Assembly: GCA_035510555.1 (NCBI GenBank)
Contig: DATKGX010000033.1
Span: 1 to 63,003, forward strand
Source: DATKGX01 sp035510555
GTDB taxonomy: Bacteria; Patescibacteriota; Microgenomatia; Levybacterales; UBA12049
Reading direction: 5' to 3'
Length of the DNA stretch: 63,003 nt
Below are positions 17,605 to 27,811 of the stretch, one piece after another. Position numbers and translations under genes: made by a program. The stretch's first letter is position 1. Each line of letters begins with the position of its first letter. Under the pieces are notes generated by a model. The model saw only the letters and a program-made list of their open reading frames with translations. It searched no databases and was not told where the DNA came from.

Positions 17605-18819
17605 ATGAAAATTAAAAATTGCCGGTCTTGTAATTCCAAAAACCTAATTGAAATTATTTCTTTAGGAAATCAATATCTCTCAGATTTTGTTAAAACAAAC
17701 CGCAAACCGAAATCATTTCCCCTAAGATTAATGCTCTGTAAGCAATGCTTTTTAGTGCAGTTAGAATACACAACTCCGCAGAAATATTTATACACAGAGC
17801 GCTATGGCTACAAATCAGGCATTAATCAAACGATGCAGGATGAGCTTAAAGAAATTGTTCAAAAAGCTTTAAAAAGAATGACTAAGAAAAATAAAGATCT
17901 AGTTGTAGTTGATATCGGAGCAAATGACGGAACGTTACTCAGAAACTATCCTAAGAATATCTTTCGGGTAGCGGTTGAGCCAATCACTAAGTTCGCCAAA
18001 GAAGCTAAAAAACATTCCGACAAAGTCGTGAATGATTTCTTTAACTATAATTCTTATCAAAAGATATTGAAGGACAAAAAGGCAGATATAGTTACTGCGA
18101 TTTCCTGCTTTTATGATATGGAAAATCCGAACAAGTTTGTTGAGGACGTTAAGAAAATCATGAAAGATAATGGCATCTTTATAATCCAACAGAACTATTT
18201 AGTGGGAATGCTACAACAGAATGCTTTCGACAATATTGTCCATGAGCATTTGGAATACTATTCTCTGTTATCTCTAAACAATTTGCTGGCAAAACATGAT
18301 TTGGAAGTTTTTGATCTGGAAGAACGCGAGCTTAATGGCGGCAGTTTTCGGACCTATATCGCCTGTAAAAGACAAAGAAGAAAAACAAAAGCCGTATTGA
18401 AAATGGAAAAATACGAAAAAAGACTTAAATTAAATAATAAGAAAGTCTATCTGGATTTTGCCAAACGAATTAAAGATAATAAAGAAAATATCTTAAACTT
18501 TATTAAGGAACAAAATAAACTAGGGAAATTAGTTTATCTTTATGGCGCATCAACCAGAGGCAATACCCTACTACAATACTTTAAGTTAAACAATAAGTTG
18601 ATAAAAAAGGCTGTCGAAAGAAATCCAGAGAAATGGGGCAAAATAATTGCCTCCGTAGGTATCCCAATTATTTCTGAGGCAGAGGCAAGAAAAGATAAGC
18701 CCGATTACATGCTGGTTCTGCCTTGGTTTTTTAAAAAAGAGTTTTTAAAGAGAGAAAAAAGATACTTAGATAATGGAGGACATTTTATCTTCCCCTTACC
18801 AAAACTTGAAGTTATCTAA
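17605..18819 (+). CDS. sugar C-methyltransferase (NovU/TylC3-like, SAM-dependent)
   Basis: 404 aa in three parts. An N-terminal zinc-binding domain has CRSC at 6-9 and CKQC further on, as in Methyltransf_13. The central Rossmann SAM domain has VVVDIGANDGTLLRNYP as motif I. The C-terminal domain has YGASTRGNTLLQYF and GIPIISEAE..KPDYMLVLPWFF. This architecture is typical of NDP-sugar C-methyltransferases that act on 4-keto intermediates, consistent with the RmlC homologue next to it. Convergent with the GT2 gene at its 3' end (4-nt overlap). Confidence 0.8.
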   Translation: MKIKNCRSCNSKNLIEIISLGNQYLSDFVKTNRKPKSFPLRLMLCKQCFLVQLEYTTPQKYLYTERYGYKSGINQTMQDELKEIVQKALKRMTKKNKDLVVVDIGANDGTLLRNYPKNIFRVAVEPITKFAKEAKKHSDKVVNDFFNYNSYQKILKDKKADIVTAISCFYDMENPNKFVEDVKKIMKDNGIFIIQQNYLVGMLQQNAFDNIVHEHLEYYSLLSLNNLLAKHDLEVFDLEERELNGGSFRTYIACKRQRRKTKAVLKMEKYEKRLKLNNKKVYLDFAKRIKDNKENILNFIKEQNKLGKLVYLYGASTRGNTLLQYFKLNNKLIKKAVERNPEKWGKIIASVGIPIISEAEARKDKPDYMLVLPWFFKKEFLKREKRYLDNGGHFIFPLPKLEVI

Positions 18820-19532
18820 TTAGCTCTCGCCCTCATTTTGATTACAAATGTCAGAGAATTAAATAGCTCTCTAAGGTTAACATTTGATTTACCGTAGATC
18901 CGAAAATTCCAAGTGATAGGAACTTCTTCAATCTTAAATCCCGCTAAGAATAATTTGTAAGCCGTTTCCGAAAGCGCAATAAACCCTTTTGATTCTATCT
19001 TCGTATTTGTTAAAAACTCCACCGCTTTCCGGTTATAAAGTCTAAAGCCGCTGGTGTGGTCGGTAAGATGCATTCCTAGCCAGTAATACAAGAATTTATT
19101 AATAACTCTACTCATGATTGTCCTGTTCGGGGCAATATTGATGATTTTCCCACCCGGTAAATATCTTGAGCCAATAATAAGACCTATGGATTCATCTCTT
19201 TTTTGCAAAAATCGCTTAAATTCTTTGGGATCATGGGCCAAATCAGAGTCCATTTCGAAAACATAGCGCATACTCTTCTTCTTTAACGCCTGTTTAAAAC
19301 CAAGTAGCACCGCGCTGCCTCTGCCCTCTTTTTTAAGTCTGGAAATAAGAATAATGCTTGCTTTACCTTTAACTATTTTTTGCAGCTTCTGGTTCTCCGT
19401 TGGTTTTGAATCGTCCACAATAATTATTCCTGAAGAGGGAAGTTCTTTCCGAATTCTTTTGAGTAGAACTGCGATACTTTGCACTTCATTATAGGAAGGG
19501 ATAACGATTGAAATGTCTTGATTACTTTTCAT
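18816..19532 (-). CDS. GT2, dolichol/polyprenyl-phosphate mannosyltransferase-like
   Basis: 238 aa. DPM1-type GT-A domain: SIVIPSYNEVQSIAVLLKRI, IIVDDSKPTE, RGSAVLLGFKQAL, FEMDSDLAHDPKEF (DxD), GSRYLPGG, TSGFRLYNRKAVEFL. It likely makes the polyprenyl-phosphate-sugar donors used by the GT-C enzymes of this locus. No C-terminal membrane helices, so it is soluble or peripheral. Its start overlaps the upstream fusion gene by 11 nt. Confidence 0.75.
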   Translation of the reverse strand: MKSNQDISIVIPSYNEVQSIAVLLKRIRKELPSSGIIIVDDSKPTENQKLQKIVKGKASIILISRLKKEGRGSAVLLGFKQALKKKSMRYVFEMDSDLAHDPKEFKRFLQKRDESIGLIIGSRYLPGGKIINIAPNRTIMSRVINKFLYYWLGMHLTDHTSGFRLYNRKAVEFLTNTKIESKGFIALSETAYKLFLAGFKIEEVPITWNFRIYGKSNVNLRELFNSLTFVIKMRARAN

Positions 19533-22122
19533 AAATGGAAATAGTATCAGGTAATTGGATTAAAGCAGACATATAATATTCTTGTCTACTATTAAAAATG
19601 GAGAATGGCGGTGATTGAAGGCTAAAGGATTTAATTTTTTTATACTTTTGCTTGCTCAACTCCGCTAGAATCAACTTTTTATCCGAATTAAGCATATAGT
19701 TACTTTCTACATAATCGTCACTTATAATTATTACTTTAGGGAAAAGTTTTGTTTTGCTACTTATCACTTCATAAGCATATCTATTATTGATTGTCTGTTT
19801 GTATTGTTTTAAATAAAACTCTTTCAGGACAATATCGGGAATCATTTGATAAATCGGAATATTTTCTATTCCTATCAAAGTCCCGGGCTTAATATGTTGC
19901 GTGGTCCAAAGAGAAGAGGTAACTCTCGGATTATTATTATTTTTTAAAGTATTCCAAGACAATGATTCAACTAGCTGAATTAAAAGTAAACTTCCGACAA
20001 TAATTAGACAGATATATCTTAGGCTTTTTTTGTTGATTTTTTTATAAATTGACTCCCCTACTAAAGATGTGACCAAAGCCATAAAGGGCAACAAAGGAAT
20101 AAGTCTATTCGCGATAGCTCCCGTTCTTAATAAGAATAAGCCTAAAAGATAAGATATTAAACTTAAAAGTAAAACAACTACATATTTATGTTTAAAAATT
20201 ATTTCTCTAAAACTATTTCTTTTCGACAGCAACAACCTTAATGTTAAAATTATACCCACCAGTGAGAAAATTAAGAAACCAAAATAGAATACTCTACCAA
20301 AGGTTGCCGGATATAAATTTATAATAAAGTATTGCCAGTAATTCATGCCGAGATTTAAATTAGCTGAAATTACATTTGGGGTAGATGATAAATTAGATAC
20401 CAAATATTCTTTGAGACTTCCCTTTCCTAGTAAAATGTCCGGGATTCCAAAAAATAGAAAAGTAACGGTATAAATTAAGACGCCTAAAATCAGCATTCTT
20501 ATTTTTTTTCTTACATTAGACGTAAACAACAAAAATATTACGATATAAACAAATAATAAATTAAACGGCTCTAATTTCGTTGCTAATGCAAGCGCAGAAA
20601 ATATTCCCGCAAGCACAAAGTCTATTATTTTCTGTTTATCCGAGTAACGGAGCATAAATAGAAATGCCAAAAGCAACCAAAACTGCAAAGCTATATCGTA
20701 TTTAAAGTAATTGCTTAAAGTTATCCAAAGCGGATTAAAAACAAATAAAAATGCTACAAGAAATGGATTAATTTTAAAGTACTTTTTAGCTATATAAGCC
20801 AATAAGATTATAGAGAAAACGGCGAATAAAAGAGTATTCAACCTTAAAACTTCGAATAAAGTTGTTTGCGTAGATAAGCTTAATACAGAAGACTTTATGG
20901 CAAATGGATTTACAATACGCAATACGTAGAATGGGATTAGATATAATCCCGTAAGAAAGAACTGAAAAATTGAACCATTGGCTGCTCCTGACATGTTCGG
21001 CGTGCCGTAACGGAAAAGATCCCGCACCGATTGCGACTGATGCCATTCATCCATAAAATAATCAAAAGGATGGAACGGATTGGGAATTCCATAACTAATT
21101 ACAGATAGCATCGACACTATATATAATAGGATTATTAAAGACACTCCTTTGTTATTAAATATTATATTGAACAAGGCTTTGAGCGAGACCTTTTGCAGTA
21201 GGCCCAAAGTCGAACCCGCAAGTACCGCTAAATCGGATGTAAATTGCAGTAGAGGCAAATAAAGAAATGCCTGCGGACTTTTTATATATTTATAGTTTTT
21301 CCAAATTGACCAAATAATATATCCACCTATACAAAACATCAAGAATATATTCAGAAGTAAAGATTTTTCAATAAAGCTTAAAACTAAAAGATAAGCCGCT
21401 AGAATATATCTTAAAAAAATATAGAGAACTTTTTCGCGGAAAATGCCCGCTTGTATGTCGCCGAGGGCAAAACGGAAGAACATTTTAAAAGCTTGAAAGA
21501 TATTCTTGCGTGGTAGCCAATAAACGATGGCGTTTTTTGCAAAGAAAATTCTAAAGCCTGCCATTTTAATTTTATTAGCAAATGCATAGTCTTCGTTATG
21601 CGAAAGCTTCTCATCAAATCCTTTGAGACTCTTCCAGACATTTTTTCGAAAAGCCATGGATCTAGTTGCCGGCAAGAATTCACGCTTCTCAACTCTATCA
21701 GGCATGACCAAAACATAAGGAATTAAAGATTTCTGAAAACTGTTCCCTGCTAGTCCCTTGTAATATCCGGCAACAACACCAATTTTCTTATCGGTAAATG
21801 GTTTAGAAATATTTTTGACCCAGTTTTTATCTAGCAGACAACCTGCATCACTTAGTAGAATTATTTCAGAGGTAGCTTTTTTAATTGCTTCATTTCTGCC
21901 AACAGAGCGGTTACCATCCTTAACAATAACTTTGAGATTTAGCTTTGGATATTGCTCAATTTTATACCTGATAATTTCAATAGTCTTATCTTTACTTCCG
22001 CCATCCACAATAATCACTTCGCTTGGCAATAGGGATTGGTTAGCTATTGAATCGATAAAATTAGCGATGGAAGACTCTTCATTGAGCACTGTGCAAATTA
22101 ATGTTGCTCGCGGCTTTTGCAT
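19522..22122 (-). CDS. GT2::GT-C fusion glycosyltransferase
   Basis: 866 aa. An N-terminal GT2 domain (ATLICTVLNEESSIANFIDSI, VDGGSKDKT, SVGRNEAIKKATSEIILLSDAG, FRKNVWKSLKGFDE) of about 240 residues is joined to a long polytopic module. The membrane part includes FHPFDYFMDEWHQSQSVRDLF, the acidic loop typical of GT-C, and many helices. A second, independent GT2::GT-C fusion in the same locus. It is divergent from the next gene with only a few bases between starts, so the promoters of each lie in the other's 5' end; TATAAT lies on the minus strand about 20 nt upstream of this ATG. Confidence 0.65.
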   Translation of the reverse strand: MQKPRATLICTVLNEESSIANFIDSIANQSLLPSEVIIVDGGSKDKTIEIIRYKIEQYPKLNLKVIVKDGNRSVGRNEAIKKATSEIILLSDAGCLLDKNWVKNISKPFTDKKIGVVAGYYKGLAGNSFQKSLIPYVLVMPDRVEKREFLPATRSMAFRKNVWKSLKGFDEKLSHNEDYAFANKIKMAGFRIFFAKNAIVYWLPRKNIFQAFKMFFRFALGDIQAGIFREKVLYIFLRYILAAYLLVLSFIEKSLLLNIFLMFCIGGYIIWSIWKNYKYIKSPQAFLYLPLLQFTSDLAVLAGSTLGLLQKVSLKALFNIIFNNKGVSLIILLYIVSMLSVISYGIPNPFHPFDYFMDEWHQSQSVRDLFRYGTPNMSGAANGSIFQFFLTGLYLIPFYVLRIVNPFAIKSSVLSLSTQTTLFEVLRLNTLLFAVFSIILLAYIAKKYFKINPFLVAFLFVFNPLWITLSNYFKYDIALQFWLLLAFLFMLRYSDKQKIIDFVLAGIFSALALATKLEPFNLLFVYIVIFLLFTSNVRKKIRMLILGVLIYTVTFLFFGIPDILLGKGSLKEYLVSNLSSTPNVISANLNLGMNYWQYFIINLYPATFGRVFYFGFLIFSLVGIILTLRLLLSKRNSFREIIFKHKYVVVLLLSLISYLLGLFLLRTGAIANRLIPLLPFMALVTSLVGESIYKKINKKSLRYICLIIVGSLLLIQLVESLSWNTLKNNNNPRVTSSLWTTQHIKPGTLIGIENIPIYQMIPDIVLKEFYLKQYKQTINNRYAYEVISSKTKLFPKVIIISDDYVESNYMLNSDKKLILAELSKQKYKKIKSFSLQSPPFSIFNSRQEYYMSALIQLPDTISIYEK

Positions 22123-22128
22123 ATTCTA

Positions 22129-24021
22129 ATGATGGTTGAAATTATAGCATCTTGTGGCTTAGAATACATAGGAATGTTGGATAATCTACTATTTAGTTTG
22201 CCGGCGAATCTTTTTACAAAAATAGCACTCCTTAGACATGACTACGCCGGCGGCTTACTAGACTTGCGAGTTTTTATCACAATTTTTATTGGACTACTGC
22301 TATCGCTGGCACTGATTCTAATATCATATTTCTTGGGTGGAAAAATCCGCCGGTTTCTTAAAATTAACTTTTCCAACTTTAATTACTTAATTGATATCGG
22401 ACTTGGATATATATTTTTCTGCACGGGAATTGGATTGCTTGGCTTTTTTTCTCTGCTTACTCCCGCTATTTTGATAATCTACTTTTTATTTATATCCTTA
22501 TTGGCATTCTATCCATTCATAAACATTCCTAGATTATTTATAGAATTCATTCAAAGTTGTAAAAATTTACTGCCGGAAATTCGAAGTAATAAATTTATTT
22601 GGATATGGATAACTCTCTTTATTCTTTTAGCTTTTGCTACATTGGTCAATCCCGAAATTCGCGAAGACCAATACCATGTCGATTTTCCCAGGATTTATCT
22701 TAATAACCAAACCATCATGATTCCACCCAAAGAACAACTTCATGTTTCAGCTGCCCCAATGCTTTCCGAAATGTCTTACATGGCGGGTATTTTTTTGTGG
22801 TCGGTTGAATCCGCCAGGTATATTCACTTTGCTTTTTACCTACTGGTTTTACTTTCTCTATTTGAATTTTCAAGAATTAAGAACTATAAATTTGCGCTTT
22901 ACACGCCTTTGCTTTTTGCATCAGCACCGGTGATAATCCATGAAACTTCTTCCGTCTATACAGATTTGCAATGGGTTTTCTTCCTACTATTATCTTTAGC
23001 TATTTTACTGGGCAAAAAATTATCGGCAAAAGAATATTTTTTATCAGGCATTTTTTTAGGCGCAATGTTATCAGTAAAATTATGGACAATTATTTTTGTT
23101 CCGGTTTTAATAATTTATTTGCTTTTGGTGGGGCATAAATTCTTAACCCAAACGATTAAACATATCCTTGTTTTCAGTTTAGGCATAATCGGAGTATCGT
23201 TTATTTGGTTTTTAAGAACCTTTATTCTTACCGGTAATCCATTGTTCCCCGCTTTTAGTTCTCTATCAAACATCGGCACAGGAAGCGTACAATACGGTTT
23301 ATCACACTATTTAGGAATTAACCTGTATCTTTTAAATCCTGCAAATCTTATTAATGTTTTTAGTCCGCTGTTTTTTATTGGAATATGTCTAATAATTTAT
23401 AGATTAAGAAATAACCTGAAGTTTCTAAAATTAAACATTTTCATTTTTTTATTGATAACGTTTCTTTTTTATCTGATAACGCAATACATTTACGGACGTT
23501 ATTTAATCGGACTCTACATTCCACTGATATTTTTGGCATCGTTGGGAATTTACAATGCAGTTTCTAAATTCAAATTGACTAAATTATTTATAAGCTTAGT
23601 TCTTTTTATTTTATTTACATATTATTTTATTAATCAAATTCTAATTCTTCCTTACGCTTTTGGAATTGCCAACGAAAATAATTATCTAACCAGCATTTTA
23701 TCAAGGGACAATTCCAGTTATTATGATTTTGGAGGCAAATTCAATCAATATATCTCGGCAAAAGACTACGTTGCAACCTATAAAATATTCGGTTACTATT
23801 ACGCCAATTTTAAATTTATTGATGTAAACTTTATCTTTGACAAAAATAACATGTCATTTTATACGCTAAAAAAACGGGGAATTACAAAATTTTTTATTAA
23901 AGGAGGAGATATTAACTGGTTTTGTCAGAATGCGGGAATTTCCAATTGCGTTCCTTCAGAATATTCTTTGATTTCGTCTTACCAAAAATTCCCAACTTAC
24001 TATTTATATAGTATAAAATAG
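22129..24021 (+). CDS. GT-C-like integral membrane protein
   Basis: About 631 aa, with a dozen or more hydrophobic segments. The first large loop reads EIREDQYHVDFPRIYLNN and PMLSEMSYMAG, similar to the loop of the GT-C protein at 8757-10388 (DSLWYHLTLPKLY, VMPKLTEMLY), so the two are probably homologous. A soluble tail contains Lys/Tyr-rich beta-type sequence. The start is uncertain: ATG 22129 or the in-frame ATG 22174 (MLDNLLFSLP); the latter would remove overlap with the divergent promoter region. Confidence 0.6.
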   Translation: MMVEIIASCGLEYIGMLDNLLFSLPANLFTKIALLRHDYAGGLLDLRVFITIFIGLLLSLALILISYFLGGKIRRFLKINFSNFNYLIDIGLGYIFFCTGIGLLGFFSLLTPAILIIYFLFISLLAFYPFINIPRLFIEFIQSCKNLLPEIRSNKFIWIWITLFILLAFATLVNPEIREDQYHVDFPRIYLNNQTIMIPPKEQLHVSAAPMLSEMSYMAGIFLWSVESARYIHFAFYLLVLLSLFEFSRIKNYKFALYTPLLFASAPVIIHETSSVYTDLQWVFFLLLSLAILLGKKLSAKEYFLSGIFLGAMLSVKLWTIIFVPVLIIYLLLVGHKFLTQTIKHILVFSLGIIGVSFIWFLRTFILTGNPLFPAFSSLSNIGTGSVQYGLSHYLGINLYLLNPANLINVFSPLFFIGICLIIYRLRNNLKFLKLNIFIFLLITFLFYLITQYIYGRYLIGLYIPLIFLASLGIYNAVSKFKLTKLFISLVLFILFTYYFINQILILPYAFGIANENNYLTSILSRDNSSYYDFGGKFNQYISAKDYVATYKIFGYYYANFKFIDVNFIFDKNNMSFYTLKKRGITKFFIKGGDINWFCQNAGISNCVPSEYSLISSYQKFPTYYLYSIK

Positions 24022-24025
24022 AATT

Positions 24026-25759
24026 ATGACCGACGCGTACCATATGGTAATCGTAAATGTTATTACCTCTTGTCTGGTTTTTGGAGGAGTATTATTTTAC
24101 AAATTTATTTTCCCCAAGAAGAAGATTAATTTATTTGTTTTATTACTCGTAATTTCTATTTTGCCAGTCATTAGCATCGTCAGAACAGGTGTTTATGAAA
24201 GCGGAGACTTTAATCTACATATACGTAGAGCTATGGAATTTTATAGCCTACTCTCGCAGGGAAATTTTATTCCAACTTGGGCAGGCGACTTAAATGCAAC
24301 TTATGGCTATCCCCTATTTGCCTTTAATTACATTCTCCCCTATTACATAATTTCTTTATTTCATTTTGTGGGGCTTTCCTTTGTTGCGAGTATGAAAGTT
24401 TTCCTCTCCTTAAACATTGTTTTTTCTGCAGTTTTTATGTACTTCTTTACCAAAAATCATTTTAAAAATGCTCTTACCGCTTTTACCATTTCTATATTTT
24501 ATTTATTTGCGCCCTATCATTTAATTAACGTCCATTTCCGGATTACGGTAGGTGAAATTTTGGCTTACACGTTAATTCCGCTGGTTTTTTATTTTACACA
24601 AAAATTTATTAACCAAAAAAGAATTGTTTATCTTTTACTTTCAGGCTTAATGTTGGGATTAATAATTTTAAGCCATATCGCAGTTGCTATATATTTAATT
24701 CCCGCTATTATTCTTTACGCTTACATCACTGCAAAAACAATTAAGGAAACAGCTTTGTATTCTTTTTTCATTATTCTTATTTCACTGCTTGTAGCTTGCT
24801 TCCAATGGTCCGCATCGCTTATTTATTACCCTTATCTATTTGTCTCAACGCACCCGTCTTCCTACTTACCTTACTTTCCAACTATTAAAGATCTCTTGTA
24901 TTCTCCGTGGCGGTTGGGATTCTTGTTTCAAGGACCAAAAGGAGAACTTTCGTTTTTGCTAGGCTACGCTCAAGTCTTAGTCGTAGTTTCGCTAATAATA
25001 CTTTTGCTTAAAAAAAGAGACGGCAGCGCAACGAAAATAATTACGTTGTGGTTAACATTATTTTTTGTTTATATCTTTTTTGTTTTACCATATTCAAGTT
25101 TTATTTGGAAATATTTACCGGTTATAAAAGACAGCGGTTCACAACGGATTTTAATTCCGGTTGCTTTCTGCGCATCATTATTGGCCGGCTATCTTGCTAC
25201 TATTGTAAAAAAGAAATGGATAATATACGCCTTAATTTTATTAGCTATCGGAACAACAATCCTTAATTGGGGTAACAGAAGAACAATTCCTACGATTGAC
25301 GACGCTATTTTAAGAAATGATTTATCTTTAAGCTACCAGTGGGGAGATACACATATTTATGCTCTGCCAAAATGGGTCAATCCAGAACAACAATGGTTTA
25401 CAAAAATTCCGAAGTCTCATTTGGAAATCTTGAGCGGAAACGGAAATGTAGAGGAGCTTCAAAGAACATCAACTTTACACATCTATAAAATAAACGCACA
25501 AACACCCTTAAAATTAAGAGAAAATACTTTGTATTTCCCAGGCTGGACGGCAACGTTTAATGGTAAATCTGTTCTACTAGAACCTGACGGAAATGGAGTG
25601 ATTACTCTTAGTACGCCAAATGGAAAAGGAGAATTAATAATGAACTATCAAGATTTACTGCTTTTTCAATTAACTAAAATTATAAGCTTTGTATCTATAT
25701 TCTTAATTTGCCTTTATGTAATTATTTACTACTTAAAGATTCTAAAACAAAAGGCATGA
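24026..25759 (+). CDS. integral membrane protein, PTPS-related/YfhO-like GT-C fold
   Basis: 577 aa. After two N-terminal helices comes YESGDFNLHIRRAMEFYSLLSQGNFIPTWAGDLN...YGYPLFAFNYILPYY, a loop seen in the '6-pyruvoyl-tetrahydropterin synthase-related' membrane family and in YfhO-like putative glycosyltransferases. Many helices follow, then an outside beta-rich domain (LYFPGWTATFNGK...GVITLSTPNGKGELIMNYQ) and one last helix. It starts 4 nt after its neighbour, in the same operon. Its 3' end overlaps the convergent SGNH gene by 38 nt. Confidence 0.55.
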   Translation: MTDAYHMVIVNVITSCLVFGGVLFYKFIFPKKKINLFVLLLVISILPVISIVRTGVYESGDFNLHIRRAMEFYSLLSQGNFIPTWAGDLNATYGYPLFAFNYILPYYIISLFHFVGLSFVASMKVFLSLNIVFSAVFMYFFTKNHFKNALTAFTISIFYLFAPYHLINVHFRITVGEILAYTLIPLVFYFTQKFINQKRIVYLLLSGLMLGLIILSHIAVAIYLIPAIILYAYITAKTIKETALYSFFIILISLLVACFQWSASLIYYPYLFVSTHPSSYLPYFPTIKDLLYSPWRLGFLFQGPKGELSFLLGYAQVLVVVSLIILLLKKRDGSATKIITLWLTLFFVYIFFVLPYSSFIWKYLPVIKDSGSQRILIPVAFCASLLAGYLATIVKKKWIIYALILLAIGTTILNWGNRRTIPTIDDAILRNDLSLSYQWGDTHIYALPKWVNPEQQWFTKIPKSHLEILSGNGNVEELQRTSTLHIYKINAQTPLKLRENTLYFPGWTATFNGKSVLLEPDGNGVITLSTPNGKGELIMNYQDLLLFQLTKIISFVSIFLICLYVIIYYLKILKQKA

Positions 25760-26417
25760 TTTTTCTGTTAAAGTGAACATCGTCAAACACAAATCTTCTA
25801 ATTCTTTCTTTATTTTTGTCAATCAGCTTATCGTAAATATACACGAATTTATAGTTATTCATATCTGAGAATTGTTTTAATTTTTTATTCATTTTTTTGG
25901 CGATTAAAGACCTTTTTTCTCGATCTGCATAAAAGGGATAATTGTATATATTATTTTCTTCTCCTTGAGGGAGAACGTTAAATACGTATATGTTTGCAAG
26001 AGAGTATTTCCTTTTAACAAAGACTAGGAATTTAAAGTACTCCGCAACCGTTTCCTGTATAATTTGATCTATGCTTATTTTTCTTTCATTAGCAATCTTA
26101 TTGATATGAATTCTTACGTCAAGTTCCCCAAAGACAAATATTATATTTAGGGGTTTATTCCTGTATATCTTATTTAAAATCTTTAATACCTTGTTTTTAC
26201 TTTTTGTTGTGCTTTTTTTAAAATTTAATTTGTATGCTGTAGCTGGGCCTATGTGATAAATTATAAATGCCTCATGTTGAAAGCATAAAGTATGACTGTC
26301 TCCGATGACATTAAATATTGGTTTATTTGTAACTCTTCGAATAAATCTTTTTATCTCTAAGGTTTTGAAAAATATAATCCCTTTTGTTTTTTTGTATTGG
26401 AGATGTATGCTAAGCAT
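25722..26417 (-). CDS. SGNH/GDSL-type hydrolase-like protein
   Basis: 231 aa. Three SGNH landmarks are in order: block I FNVIGDSHT (Ser41 the predicted nucleophile), a block III-like FVFGELDVRIH, and block V FDDVHFNRK with Asp-x-x-His spacing. No signal peptide or membrane helix is evident. In a glycan locus it could be an O-acetyl esterase or acyltransferase partner; that is inference. It starts 6 nt after the GT4 gene stop, in the same operon. Confidence 0.5.
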   Translation of the reverse strand: MLSIHLQYKKTKGIIFFKTLEIKRFIRRVTNKPIFNVIGDSHTLCFQHEAFIIYHIGPATAYKLNFKKSTTKSKNKVLKILNKIYRNKPLNIIFVFGELDVRIHINKIANERKISIDQIIQETVAEYFKFLVFVKRKYSLANIYVFNVLPQGEENNIYNYPFYADREKRSLIAKKMNKKLKQFSDMNNYKFVYIYDKLIDKNKERIRRFVFDDVHFNRKIMPFVLESLSSK

Positions 26418-26423
26418 AGATGA

Positions 26424-27497
26424 TTACGTCCAAAGTCTTAAATAGAGGTTAACCATTTTTTCCCAAGTTTCGTTTTTTACCCAAAGATAGGCTCTAGTAA
26501 CTTCTAGGTTTTTCTTTTCCATGTAATTTTCTACCGCATTGCTTATTAAAGCTGCATCGCTGGTAATTGATATATATTTAGCAAAAGGTGCCATTTGCAA
26601 ATAATCTCTTTTAATTTCGTTATTGTACTGTGCGAAGACAGGTTTTTGTAAAGCCATCGCCTCAAGTATGCCTAGATACCTTGAACAAAAAACATATTCA
26701 TAATTTTTAATAAAGCTGCTCGCGTTGCCAACGAATCCTTTAAAATTTACCCTTAAATTGTGGGTTTTCGAGTAATTTAATGACTCAGATTTTAAGGCTC
26801 CGTCTCCGTAAACATCTAGGCTCAAGATTATACGTCTTTCTTGCAAGAAATTTAATGCTTTTAAATATTCTAAAATTCCCGTCTCCTCCTCCAATCTTCC
26901 TAGAAACATCGCGCTATTTTTCTGAGAAACATTAGTTTTTGAGTTTTTAGTTTTACTGTCACTTAAATTGACTGCTCCGTATGTTACAAAAGTTGGTTTT
27001 GTGCCATACCATTTTTTTAAAAAATCTCCGACACAAATATTTCCATAAGAAAGTTTTTCCGCCAGCTTATGCATTAATTTTGCTTTTGTATTTGGAATGT
27101 TATTTCCTTCATATCCGTGGAAAGTTGTATAGACTTTTTTAGTCGGATATAAAAACCGGAAGGGAAGGTACCAGAAGAAGACATCATGACAATGGATAAT
27201 GTCAGCACTTATGATTATTCTTTTTAGCTTCCAAAGCTGCTTCCAAACCCGAAATTTCTTAAACCAATCGTCTGCGCCTGCGTTAATCCGGAAAATTTCG
27301 ATTCCGGCGACTTTTCCCGTAAGCCTGGCGCTCTTGGAGACAGAGTGATAATTTTGACCATTCGTATTTTTTTCGAGTTCCGTGATGACGATTACTTTGT
27401 GGCCTTTTTTAACTAATCGCTTGCCAACTTCCAAAACATGCTTCTCTACCCCACCAATTTGCGGATAAAACCTCCTCGCCAAAAACACAATAGTCAT
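26424..27497 (-). CDS. GT4-family glycosyltransferase
   Basis: 357 aa, GT-B fold. N-terminal IVFLARRFYPQIGGVEKHVLEVGKRLVKKGHKV is typical of GT4. The C-terminal donor domain has SAMFLGRLEEETGILEYLKAL and YGDGALK. The usual second E7E region is weak (CSRYLGILEAMALQKPVFA), but the Glu is retained. First gene of a two-gene operon with the SGNH gene. Confidence 0.75.
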   Translation of the reverse strand: MTIVFLARRFYPQIGGVEKHVLEVGKRLVKKGHKVIVITELEKNTNGQNYHSVSKSARLTGKVAGIEIFRINAGADDWFKKFRVWKQLWKLKRIIISADIIHCHDVFFWYLPFRFLYPTKKVYTTFHGYEGNNIPNTKAKLMHKLAEKLSYGNICVGDFLKKWYGTKPTFVTYGAVNLSDSKTKNSKTNVSQKNSAMFLGRLEEETGILEYLKALNFLQERRIILSLDVYGDGALKSESLNYSKTHNLRVNFKGFVGNASSFIKNYEYVFCSRYLGILEAMALQKPVFAQYNNEIKRDYLQMAPFAKYISITSDAALISNAVENYMEKKNLEVTRAYLWVKNETWEKMVNLYLRLWT

Positions 27498-27664
27498 ATA
27501 ACAAGGCCAATTCTACCATTATTCAATTCTTATAACAAATCTAAATCGTTGATTCATGAAACGTAGATTGTGCGACATAGGGAACCATTGATTTCTAAGA
27601 CCGGATGCATAATAATACAAGCTCTAGAAAAGTCAAATAATCAAAAAATGTTTAATGATAAAGC

Positions 27665-27811
27665 CTAAAGTTTCTTATCTCCAGTATGACTTACAAAGAA
27701 TTTATCGAGTGAAGTTTTTAGACTACCAAAATCAGGAATACTAATGAAATGACCCTTCTCATCCCGGGGACGGCTTTTGGAAACCTCACTTTTCAGCTTA
27801 TCTTCAGCCAT
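27665..27811 (-). CDS. 48-aa hypothetical protein
   Basis: MAEDKLKSEVSKSRPRDEKG followed by HFISIPDFGSLKTSLDKFF and a short polar tail. Strongly charged N-terminus; no family recognised. Support for expression: TTGATT, 18-nt spacer, CATAAT, 5 nt, ATG, the same leaderless layout as many certain genes here. A perfect 20-nt palindrome covers the -10 and the start codon. Confidence 0.4.
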   Translation of the reverse strand: MAEDKLKSEVSKSRPRDEKGHFISIPDFGSLKTSLDKFFVSHTGDKKL

